This document shows, one piece after another, positions 1 to 5,495 of a DNA stretch of 5,495 nucleotides. Numbering within the stretch: the first letter of the stretch is position 1; each line of letters begins with the position of its first letter. The notes beneath the pieces were generated by a model. It was not told the DNA's origin and did not search any database. It saw only the letters and a program-made list of their open reading frames with translations. Location: positions 1 through 5,495 of the forward strand of contig JAOPZG010000555.1 of NCBI GenBank assembly GCA_025964215.1, given 5' to 3'. Both the position numbers and the translations under genes were made by a program. This DNA is from Conexibacter sp. (GTDB lineage Bacteria; Actinomycetota; Thermoleophilia; Solirubrobacterales; Solirubrobacteraceae).

Positions 1-509
1 ACGCGCTCGCCGTCGGGCCGCGCGACCGCGGTGATCCGCTCGGCGCCCGCCTCCACCGCGCGGTCGGCCAGCGCGCGCACGCCCTCGCGCGCCCGCAGCA
101 GCCCCGCCTCGGGCTCGAAGAGCGTGAAGGCGAGGTCGTCGACGTTCACGGAGGGGAACAGCGACGCCGCGTCGACGCGCTCGTTCGGGATCCCCAGCCG
201 CGTCAGCACGCGCTCGCTCGCCGCCTCCCACCCGTCCGCGCGCCGCGCGAACCACGCCACGCCCGAGGGCGAGACGAGCCGCGGGTCGAGCTCGCGCCAC
301 AGCTCGAGCGCGCGCCGCGACATCAGCGCGTGCAGCTCGTCGTCGCCGTGGCAGGAGCGGATCAGCCGCGACTCGTCGCCGCTGCCCGAGCGCACGTGCC
401 CGGGCGTGTGCTGCTCCACATGCGTCACGCCCCACCCGGAGCGGGCGAGGCGATCGGCGAGCGAGGATCCGAGGACGCCTGCGCCCACGACCACGACGGA
501 AGACGTCAT
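1..509 (-). CDS. FAD-dependent oxidoreductase, monomeric sarcosine oxidase / N-methyltryptophan oxidase-like (partial, C-terminus outside window)
   Basis: The frame is open from an ATG at 509 to the window edge, giving 169 residues of what is normally a protein of about 370-390. The N-terminus is a Rossmann FAD-binding unit: a hydrophobic strand leads into GAGVLG (GxGxxG, residues 9-14), and the ribose-binding acid is Glu32. Residues 41-51 (SGSGDESRLIR) match the SHHGDTRIIR signature of monomeric sarcosine oxidase. Arg48 and Arg51 correspond to the flavin-face and substrate-carboxylate arginines of that family. The segment FEPEAGLL (131-138) also matches the family. Such enzymes oxidise the C-N bond of N-methyl or other secondary amino acids in the cytoplasm, giving an aldehyde and H2O2. 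The covalent-flavin cysteine would lie outside the window, so its presence and the true substrate are unknown. The gene starts 27 bases after the hydrolase stop on the same strand, with no Shine-Dalgarno but a TAGCGT box 7 bases before the ATG, so it may have its own leaderless promoter. Confidence 0.85.
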   Translation of the reverse strand, partial: MTSSVVVVGAGVLGSSLADRLARSGWGVTHVEQHTPGHVRSGSGDESRLIRSCHGDDELHALMSRRALELWRELDPRLVSPSGVAWFARRADGWEAASERVLTRLGIPNERVDAASLFPSVNVDDLAFTLFEPEAGLLRAREGVRALADRAVEAGAERITAVARPDGER

Positions 510-516
510 GGCCGGG

Positions 517-545
517 ACGCTATCGCGCGGCGCGACCTACTTCAC
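517..545 (-). promoter_or_regulatory. Putative leaderless promoter of the FAD oxidoreductase
   Basis: On the minus strand TAGCGT (522-517) fits a TANNNT -10 element and ends 7 bases before the ATG at 509, so transcription could begin at or next to the start codon. A weak -35 candidate, GTGAAG (545-540), lies exactly 17 bases upstream, inside the last codons and stop of the hydrolase. No purine-rich ribosome binding site lies between them. The same TAGCGTCC word precedes the aldehyde dehydrogenase ATG at nearly the same distance. Inferred from spacing and recurrence only. Confidence 0.4.
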
Positions 546-2285
546 CGTGAAGGCGATGTACTTGGACGCCGTCTTCTTCCACGGCGCCTGGCCCTGGTAG
601 ACGACGCGCACGCGCCACTTGCCCTTGTACTTCAACTTGGCCTTGAAGGTGAAGGGCTTGTTCGCCGGCTTCAGGCCGCCGACCAGCTTGCGCCACTTGC
701 CCTTCTTGTTGCGGTACTGCCACTCGACCGCGACCTTGCCGCCCAGCGACGGGACGTTGCCGGAGGCCTTGGCGGCCGCGGCGCGCGAGATCGAGCCGGC
801 GATGGAGCAGACGCGCTTCTTGCAGGTGATCTTCTTGGACTTGAGCTTGACCGTCGGCGTCAGCGTCGACTTCAGCGCGCCGGCGGCGACCTTGAGCACC
901 GGGATCGACGTGGTCGACGTGTTGCCGTTCTTGTCGAGCGCGGTGACCTCGACGGTGTGCGGGCCGAGCGCGAGCTTGCCGGAGCCCTGCCACGGGGCGA
1001 GGCCGACCGGCCCGTCGTTGACCAGGTTGTCGGTGAAGTTGCGGATGTCCTGGCCGCCGTCGAAGGTGAAGGTGATGCGGGCGACGCCCACGCCGCCGTC
1101 GGTGGCCGCGGCGCTCAGGTCGAGCTTGTCGACGAACTGCTGGCCGGGCGTCGGCTTGACGACCCGGATCGCCGGGGCGTCGAAGTCGCCGCAGGACCCC
1201 GCGGCGCCGCCACCGGCGGCCGCGACGGCGCGGAACGCGCTCATCGCCGGCTTCGGCGAGCCGTCGGTGCGCAGCAACCCATAGTGGTTGAGCTCGTCCA
1301 CCGGGACGTCGCTCGTGTCGCGCAGCGTGAACCAGTCGGCCTGCGTCACGTAGGGGTCGTTCGCCAGGCAGGCATAGGCCTTGGCCAGGTACGCGGCCTG
1401 GTTGGCCTCGCTGACGCCCGAGGGCTTCTGGCCGGTCCACATGCCGCGGGTGCAGGAGGTCGGGCCGCCGTTGGTCGAGGACCAGCCGAGCTCGCTCATC
1501 CAGATCGGCTTGCCGCCGTCGCCGTTGGCGGCCATCGTGTCGTGCACGGTGCGGTAGCCGAGGAACGTGTAGCGCGCCAGCAGGCCGCCGTTCTCGCGGT
1601 AGAACTCGTCCGGGCCGCGGTCCAGGCAGGCCGTGTCGGTGTGCACCGCGACGGCGTCGAAGGAGCCGGCGGCGCCGGCGGCGTAGAGGTTCTGCAGCCA
1701 GGTGTAGTCGTTGCCGGTCATCGGGCCCGCGACGACGGTCGCGGCGGGGTCGCCGGCCTTGATGCCCGCGTAGGCGGCCTTGAGCATCGCGGTGTAGGTG
1801 CCCGCGTCGGGCGCCGGGTGCCAGAAGGTGTTCTCGTCGGGCTCGTTCCAGACCTCGTAGCCCGCGACCGTGCCGACGGCCTTGTTGTGCGCGGCGAAGC
1901 GCTTCAGGAAGTCCCCGAAGTCCGCCATGTTGGCCGGCGGGACGTTGACGTCCGAGGAGCCGTTGGCCCACGCCGGGGCCTCGGTCACGACGAAGATCGG
2001 CTGCGCGCCAGCGGCGTTGAGCTGCTTGATCGCGTTGTCGAACGTCGTGGTCAAGTTGTGGAGGTTGACCTCGTTCGAGGGGTACTCGTTCTTGTTGTCG
2101 GGCTCGAAGTCCTTCCACAGGGCGAAGATGCGGACCGTCTTGGCGCCGGTCTGGATCGCCTCGCTCACGCGGTCGGGGGTCGGCGCGCCGGCGATGTTGA
2201 CGCCGGGGGTCGCGGCCTGGGCGGCGGACGGCAGCGCGAACGCGGCCAGGGCGAAGAGCGGGATGAGGAGCTTGGGGAGTCTCAT
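537..2285 (-). CDS. Secreted clan GH-A glycoside hydrolase (cellulase/GH5-GH39-like) with Ig-like and basic C-terminal domains
   Basis: This is a complete 582-residue protein. Residues 1-24 form a Sec signal peptide (basic start, long Leu/Ala core, cleavage after AQA). Residues about 25-356 read as a (beta/alpha)8 barrel of clan GH-A. The acid/base is Glu148 in WNEP (146-149) and the likely nucleophile is Glu265 in SELGW (264-268). Their separation of 117 residues is usual for the clan. Substrate is undetermined; a beta-linked polysaccharide or glycoside is likely. Residues about 368-466 look like an Ig-like beta-sandwich. Residues 471-582 form a very basic domain (24 Lys and 6 Arg against one acidic residue) with repeated G-K-W-R elements, plausibly for adhesion to the anionic wall or polymer. 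C488 and C493 may pair; C220, C278, C306 and C365 are other possible disulfide partners. The signal peptide begins at the ATG at 2285, which supports this start. No Shine-Dalgarno is present: the 15 bases before the ATG are pyrimidine-rich apart from nothing purine-like. It is divergent from the aldehyde dehydrogenase and followed by the FAD oxidase. Confidence 0.88.
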   Translation of the reverse strand: MRLPKLLIPLFALAAFALPSAAQAATPGVNIAGAPTPDRVSEAIQTGAKTVRIFALWKDFEPDNKNEYPSNEVNLHNLTTTFDNAIKQLNAAGAQPIFVVTEAPAWANGSSDVNVPPANMADFGDFLKRFAAHNKAVGTVAGYEVWNEPDENTFWHPAPDAGTYTAMLKAAYAGIKAGDPAATVVAGPMTGNDYTWLQNLYAAGAAGSFDAVAVHTDTACLDRGPDEFYRENGGLLARYTFLGYRTVHDTMAANGDGGKPIWMSELGWSSTNGGPTSCTRGMWTGQKPSGVSEANQAAYLAKAYACLANDPYVTQADWFTLRDTSDVPVDELNHYGLLRTDGSPKPAMSAFRAVAAAGGGAAGSCGDFDAPAIRVVKPTPGQQFVDKLDLSAAATDGGVGVARITFTFDGGQDIRNFTDNLVNDGPVGLAPWQGSGKLALGPHTVEVTALDKNGNTSTTSIPVLKVAAGALKSTLTPTVKLKSKKITCKKRVCSIAGSISRAAAAKASGNVPSLGGKVAVEWQYRNKKGKWRKLVGGLKPANKPFTFKAKLKYKGKWRVRVVYQGQAPWKKTASKYIAFTVK

Positions 2286-2308
2286 GGGGAAGGGGGAGAG
2301 GCCGCGCG

Positions 2309-2342
2309 GGAGAGCACGAAGCGGTCGCGGTCCTTGCTCTCC
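2309..2342 (-). promoter_or_regulatory. Inverted repeat in the leader of the glycoside hydrolase
   Basis: GGAGAGCA (2309-2316) and TGCTCTCC (2335-2342) are perfect 8-base complements separated by 18 bases. In a hydrolase transcript this would be a hairpin whose 3' foot lies 23 bases before the ATG at 2285. A second GGAGAG (plus strand 2295-2300) lies just before the start, so the upstream GGAGAGCA of the minus-strand transcript could pair with either CTCTCC copy. It could be an operator, an mRNA structure or chance. No U-tract follows, so it is not a convincing terminator. Confidence 0.3.
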
Positions 2343-2386
2343 AGATCGGAGCGCGGCGAACGCGCTTGAACCGTTTCCGTCCCGTC

Positions 2387-2416
2387 CCGGACACCTTTGG
2401 ACGCGCTAGCGTCCGG
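2387..2416 (+). promoter_or_regulatory. Putative leaderless promoter with nested inverted repeats, upstream of the aldehyde dehydrogenase
   Basis: TAGCGT (2407-2412) fits a TANNNT -10 element and ends 8 bases before the ATG at 2421. There is no Shine-Dalgarno and no clear -35 hexamer at 17-18 bases. The -10 box sits inside a perfect inverted repeat, GGACGC-GCTA-GCGTCC (2399-2414). This is itself nested in CCGGAC (2387-2392) and GTCCGG (2411-2416), which share bases with the inner arm. A regulator bound here would cover the -10 box. GCTAGC is self-complementary, so a minus-strand -10 for the hydrolase (TAGCGC) is also possible. Confidence 0.4.
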
Positions 2417-2420
2417 TTTC

Positions 2421-3932
2421 ATGAGCGTTGTCCACCATCTGTCCACCAACCCGGCCGACCGCGACGACGTGGTCTGGGAGGGTCCGGTGGCCGATGCCGA
2501 GGCGTTCGAGGCGGCCGCCCGGGCGGCCCGCGCGGCGCAGCCCGGCTGGGCCGCGACACCCGCCCCGCGGCGCGGGCGCGCGATCCAGCAGATCGGCCGG
2601 ACCGTCGAGGCCAACAAGGAGGCGCTCGCCCGCCTGGTCACGCGCGAGATCGGCAAGCCGTACCCCGAGGCGCTCGGCGAGGTCCAGGAGATCGTCGACA
2701 CCTGCGACTTCTTCCTCGGCGAGGGCCGGCGGCTCTACGGCCAGACGGTCCCGAGCGAGATGCCCGACAAGCAGCTCTTCACCTTCCGGGTCCCGGTCGG
2801 CGTCGTGGCGATCATCACGGCCGGGAACTTCCCGGTCGCGGTGCCGTCCTGGTACCTCGTGCCGGCGCTGCTGTGCGGCAACACGGTGGTCTGGAAGCCG
2901 GCCGACTACACGCCGGCGCTCGGCGAGGCGCTCGGCGCGCTCTTCCAGGCCGGCGGGCTGCCGGAGGGCGTGTTGAGCGTCGTGCAGGCGGATGGGCCGA
3001 CGACGTTCGCGGGGCTCGAGCGCGCGCTCGACGAGGGGCTGGTCGACAAGGTCGGCTTCACCGGGTCGAGCGCCGTCGGGCGCGAGATCGGCGCGCTCTG
3101 CGGCCGCCACCTCCAGTCGCCGTGCCTGGAGCTCGGCGGCAAGAACCCGATGGTCGTCACCGCCGACGCGGACCTCGACCTCGCCGTCGAGGGCGCGCTC
3201 TTCGGCGGCTTCGGGACCGCGGGGCAGCGCTGCACGTCGCTCGGCACGGCGATCGTGGCCGCGGAGGTCTACGAGGACTTCGTCGCGCGCCTGACGCGCG
3301 CGGTCGAGGCGGCGCCCATCGGCGATCCCATGCAGGACGTCCTCTACGGCCCGCTGATCCACGAGAAGTTCCTGGAGCGCTTCCTCGACGAGCACCTCGG
3401 GCTGATCCGCGACCACCACGCCGTCAGCGGCTCGACGGGGCTGGGTCGCATCACCGCCGAGAACCCGCGGGCGGGCTTCGTCGGCGACCACGAGCGCGGG
3501 CTCTACGTCCACCCCACGATCGTCGCGGGCGTCCGGATCGACGACGAGATCGCCAACACGGAGACGTTCGGGCCGCTGGTCGGGGTCGCGCGCTACGAGG
3601 GCTTCGACGAGGCGATCGCCCTCGCCAACGGCCACGGCTACGGGCTCTCCTCGGCGATCTACACGCGCGACGCGACCACCGCGCTGCGCTTCCGCGAGCG
3701 CGTGAGCGCCGGGATGGTCTCGGTCAACAACTCGACCTCCGGCGCCGAGGCGCACCTGCCGTTCGGCGGCAACGGGAAGTCCGGGAACGGCTCGCGCCAG
3801 TCGGGCATCTGGGTCCTCGACCAGTTCACGCGCTGGCAGTCGATGAACTGGGACTACGCGGGCAAGCTCCAGAAGGCGCAGATGGACGTCGCCGACGTCG
3901 ACGCCGACCTCGCGTTCCGGCTGGAGGGATAG
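2421..3932 (+). CDS. NAD(P)-dependent aldehyde dehydrogenase (ALDH superfamily, antiquitin/ALDH7-like side)
   Basis: This is a complete 503-residue cytoplasmic enzyme of normal family length that oxidises an aldehyde to its carboxylate. All core residues are visible: oxyanion Asn136 in GNFP, Lys159 in KPAD for the cofactor, the Rossmann turn FTGSSAVG (213-220), general base Glu237 in LELGG, nucleophile Cys271 in GQRCT, and ETFGP (381-385). The acid Asp162, three residues after Lys159, favours NAD over NADP by analogy with other ALDHs. The C-terminal signature GAEAHLPFGG (441-450), followed by SGNG and a GKLQKAQ stretch (481-487), resembles a little-studied ALDH subgroup related to the Kuenenia AldH (CAJ73105) type. 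The physiological substrate cannot be assigned. ATG 2421 is preferred over the in-frame TTG at 2397 because the homologous region begins after it and because the TTG would place the TAGCGT promoter box inside the gene. It is divergent from the hydrolase and is followed after 60 bases by the cyclic-di-GMP gene on the same strand. Confidence 0.93.
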   Translation: MSVVHHLSTNPADRDDVVWEGPVADAEAFEAAARAARAAQPGWAATPAPRRGRAIQQIGRTVEANKEALARLVTREIGKPYPEALGEVQEIVDTCDFFLGEGRRLYGQTVPSEMPDKQLFTFRVPVGVVAIITAGNFPVAVPSWYLVPALLCGNTVVWKPADYTPALGEALGALFQAGGLPEGVLSVVQADGPTTFAGLERALDEGLVDKVGFTGSSAVGREIGALCGRHLQSPCLELGGKNPMVVTADADLDLAVEGALFGGFGTAGQRCTSLGTAIVAAEVYEDFVARLTRAVEAAPIGDPMQDVLYGPLIHEKFLERFLDEHLGLIRDHHAVSGSTGLGRITAENPRAGFVGDHERGLYVHPTIVAGVRIDDEIANTETFGPLVGVARYEGFDEAIALANGHGYGLSSAIYTRDATTALRFRERVSAGMVSVNNSTSGAEAHLPFGGNGKSGNGSRQSGIWVLDQFTRWQSMNWDYAGKLQKAQMDVADVDADLAFRLEG

Positions 3933-3934
3933 CC

Positions 3935-3985
3935 GTGGCGGTCGGCGAACACCTGGACTACGGCTTCCTCGACATCTGTCGATAG
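3935..3985 (+). CDS. Possible 16-codon small ORF between aldehyde dehydrogenase and cyclic-di-GMP enzyme
   Basis: A GTG at 3935 opens a frame encoding (V/M)AVGEHLDYGFLDICR and stopping at TAG 3983-3985. It starts 2 bases after the aldehyde dehydrogenase stop. GGAGGG (3923-3928), within the last codons of that gene, lies 6 bases before the GTG, which is the best Shine-Dalgarno placement in the window. Thirteen of 16 codons end in G or C, matching real genes here, but the region's composition alone predicts much of this. The stop is 7 bases before the next gene's ATG, so it could act as a leader or coupling peptide. The peptide resembles no family I recognise. Its last codons also contain a palindrome, and chance is a serious alternative. 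Confidence 0.2.
   Translation: MAVGEHLDYGFLDICR
3969..3982. promoter_or_regulatory. 14-base palindrome (possible operator) before the LOV-GGDEF-EAL gene
   Basis: TCGACA (3969-3974) and TGTCGA (3977-3982) are perfect complements around a 2-base centre, ending 10 bases before the ATG at 3993. The word TAGCCG follows immediately at 3983. It resembles the TAGCGT box of the other two genes but lacks the final T and is only 4 bases from the ATG. A transcription factor could bind here and control the downstream gene. The arms are short and the site has not been compared with other genomes. Confidence 0.3.
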
Positions 3986-3992
3986 CCGGTGT

Positions 3993-5495
3993 ATGGAGCG
4001 TCACGTCCCTGACCTCGAAGGGCTCGCCGCGATCGTGGCGGTCGACGCGCGGGCCGACGGCCTGCCGATCAGCTGGGTGAGCCCCGGCTTCGAGCTGCTG
4101 ACCGGCTACGGCGCCGCCGAGGTCCTCGGCCGCAACCCGAACCTGCTGCAGGGCCCGGACACCGACCCGCGCTCGATCTCGATCCTCTCCGAGGCGATCG
4201 CCGCCGGCCGCGACGCCTACGTCACGCTGCTCAACTACCGCGCGGACGGCACGCCGTTCTGGAACGAGGTCGCGATCGCGCCCGAGCGCGACGCGTCCGG
4301 CACGCTCGTCCGCTGGCTCGGCACGCAGCGCGACGTAACCGACCGGATGCGCGTCCACGCCCGCCTGCACGAGCTGGCGTACTTCGACACGCTGACCGGC
4401 CTCGCCAACCGCTCGGCGCTCCACGACGAGCTGCGCTCCGCGATGCATCGCGCGCGCGTGCACGAGACCGAGATCGCGCTGCTGCAGATCGACGTCGACG
4501 ACTTCCGCCGGGTCAACGAGCAGTGGGGCCATCAGGCCGGGGACGCGCTGCTGCGCGTCGTGGCCGATCGCCTGCGCTCGGTGGTCCGGCCGCAGGACCT
4601 GCTCGCGCGCCAGGGCGGCGACGAGTTCGCGCTGTTGTTGAAGGACTTGCCGGTCGGCGAGGGCGAGCGCGTGGCGAAGGAGCTCGCGGCCCGGATCCTG
4701 GCCGCGGCGCGCGACGCGCCGCACGTGGTCGGCGACCTGCGCCTCGAGGTCCGCGTCAGCGTCGGCATCGGCCTCTACCGCCAGGGCACGACGACGACCT
4801 CGGCCGACCTGCTGCACGACGCCGACGCCGCGGTGGAGTCCGCCAAGTCCGGCGGCAAGGACACCGTCCGCGTGCACCGCGCGGTCTCGGGCGAGGCCGT
4901 CCTGGTCCCCGACGACGCGTTCGACCCGGCCGCGGCCGGCGGCGCGCTCGGCGCGATCCTCGCCGACGGCAGCGTCGTGGCCGTCTACCAGCCGATCGTC
5001 GACCTCGCCAGCGGCGAGACGCTCGGCTACGAGGCGCTCGCGCGCGGGCCCGAGGGCTCGTCGCTGCACCGCCCGGATCGCCTCTTCGCCGCGGCGGCCG
5101 CGTGCGGGCGCACGGTCGAGCTGGACTGGGCCTGCCGCCTGGCCGCCGTCCGCGGCGCGCTCGACGCGGGCCTCGGCCGCACCGCCTCGTTGTTCATCAA
5201 CTGCGAGCCGGCGGCGATCGGCGCGCCGTGCCCACCGGAGCACGTGGCGCTGTGGGAGCGCGCGCAGCGCGAGCTCGACCTGGTGCTGGAGATCACCGAG
5301 CGCGCGGTCACCGCGCGTCCGGCGGATCTCGTGCGCGTGGTCGGCGACGCGCGCGGCTCCGGCCACGGCGTCGCGCTCGACGACGTCGGCGCCGACGTCC
5401 GCTCGCTCGCCTTGCTCCCGCTCGTCCAGCCGGACATCGTCAAGCTCGACCTGCGCCTCGTGCAGGACCGCCCGTCGACCGACCAGGCCGCGATT
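3993..5495 (+). CDS. LOV-like PAS - GGDEF - EAL cyclic-di-GMP turnover protein (partial, C-terminus outside window)
   Basis: 501 residues are visible, with no signal peptide or membrane segment, so it is probably cytosolic. Residues about 12-118 form a LOV-type PAS: Asn48, Gln53, Asn81, Asn91 and Gln112 occupy flavin-ring positions, but the photoactive cysteine is Pro49. A short helix leads to the GGDEF domain (about 125-297), which begins with DTLTGLANR. Metal Asp167, Asn175 and Asp184 are present, GGDEF is intact (208-212), and RPQD (199-202) is a complete inhibitory I-site. An active diguanylate cyclase with product inhibition is expected. The EAL domain starts at about 316. EAL (347-349) with Arg351, Asn403, Glu433, Glu436, Asp463-Asp464 and Lys484 match phosphodiesterase positions with normal spacing; the last catalytic Glu and Gln lie beyond the window. 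Loop 6 is DDVGAD instead of DDFGTG. The ATG at 3993 is the first start after an in-frame stop (3930-3932). There is no Shine-Dalgarno. Which activity dominates cannot be told from sequence. Confidence 0.93.
   Translation, partial: MERHVPDLEGLAAIVAVDARADGLPISWVSPGFELLTGYGAAEVLGRNPNLLQGPDTDPRSISILSEAIAAGRDAYVTLLNYRADGTPFWNEVAIAPERDASGTLVRWLGTQRDVTDRMRVHARLHELAYFDTLTGLANRSALHDELRSAMHRARVHETEIALLQIDVDDFRRVNEQWGHQAGDALLRVVADRLRSVVRPQDLLARQGGDEFALLLKDLPVGEGERVAKELAARILAAARDAPHVVGDLRLEVRVSVGIGLYRQGTTTTSADLLHDADAAVESAKSGGKDTVRVHRAVSGEAVLVPDDAFDPAAAGGALGAILADGSVVAVYQPIVDLASGETLGYEALARGPEGSSLHRPDRLFAAAAACGRTVELDWACRLAAVRGALDAGLGRTASLFINCEPAAIGAPCPPEHVALWERAQRELDLVLEITERAVTARPADLVRVVGDARGSGHGVALDDVGADVRSLALLPLVQPDIVKLDLRLVQDRPSTDQAAI

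Noticed and set aside
330..2369. A 679-codon plus-strand frame opposite the hydrolase
   Set aside because: It is low-complexity and Gly/Arg/Val-rich with no motifs. The minus-strand frame encodes a signal peptide, both catalytic glutamates and coherent domains.
520..2394. A 624-codon minus-strand frame overlapping the hydrolase in another frame
   Set aside because: It is Arg-rich with no family motif and is a frame shadow of the real hydrolase.
2397..2420. TTG at 2397 as the aldehyde dehydrogenase start
   Set aside because: It adds eight residues with no family support and would put the putative -10 box inside the coding region; ATG 2421 fits better.
3969..3982. The palindrome as an actinobacterial LexA (SOS) box
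   Set aside because: The known box is TCGAAC-N4-GTTCGA. This site reads TCGAC-N4-GTCGA, one base shorter in each arm, and the neighbouring genes are not SOS functions.
3933..3992. A terminator between the aldehyde dehydrogenase and the cyclic-di-GMP gene
   Set aside because: The only dyad has 6-base arms with a 2-base centre, too tight for a good hairpin loop, and no T-run follows.
1..4000. A single pathway joining the amine oxidase, hydrolase and aldehyde dehydrogenase
   Set aside because: The genes are on opposite strands, the substrates are unassigned, and nothing in the sequence ties their reactions together beyond adjacency.
2406..5366. A stop-free minus-strand frame of 986 codons opposite the aldehyde dehydrogenase and cyclic-di-GMP genes
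   Set aside because: Its product is a low-complexity Arg/Ala/Asp/Val-rich sequence without recognisable domains. Both plus-strand genes under it have complete family motifs. Long antisense open frames are expected in DNA this GC-rich.

Overview
The window is very GC-rich, with strong G/C preference at third codon positions on both strands. Together with the protein styles, this points to a high-GC actinomycete. A member of Thermoleophilia/Solirubrobacterales (Conexibacter, Solirubrobacter or Patulibacter type) fits best. That placement is inferred from composition, from the lysine-rich C-terminal domain of the secreted hydrolase and from the DDVGAD-type EAL loop. It was not tested by a search.

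Layout. Positions 1-509 (minus) hold the N-terminal third or so of an FAD-dependent amine oxidase of the monomeric sarcosine oxidase / N-methyltryptophan oxidase type, cut by the window edge. Positions 537-2285 (minus) encode a complete secreted clan GH-A glycoside hydrolase with a signal peptide, TIM barrel, Ig-like domain and a strongly basic C-terminal domain. A 135-base divergent intergenic region (2286-2420) follows, containing inverted repeats. Positions 2421-3932 (plus) encode a complete NAD(P)-dependent aldehyde dehydrogenase. After a 60-base gap, 3993-5495 (plus) is the start of a LOV/PAS-GGDEF-EAL cyclic-di-GMP enzyme that runs off the right edge.

The three metabolic genes do not form an obvious single pathway: a secreted sugar hydrolase, an amine oxidase and an aldehyde dehydrogenase. 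Amine oxidases release aldehydes that an aldehyde dehydrogenase could oxidise, but these two genes are on opposite strands and a link is only a guess. None of the three gene starts other than the 16-codon small ORF has a good Shine-Dalgarno sequence. Two genes (the oxidase and the dehydrogenase) instead have the same TAGCGTCC word 7-8 bases before the ATG, suggesting leaderless transcripts from a shared type of promoter.

The most interesting item is the sensor domain of the last gene. It aligns without gaps to blue-light LOV domains and keeps the flavin-ring contacts. However, the photoactive cysteine is proline and both flavin-phosphate arginines are gone, while the attached GGDEF and visible EAL motifs look catalytically intact. 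A possible 16-residue small ORF with a strong ribosome binding site and a 14-base palindrome lie just upstream of it. No RNA genes, mobile elements or CRISPR arrays were seen.
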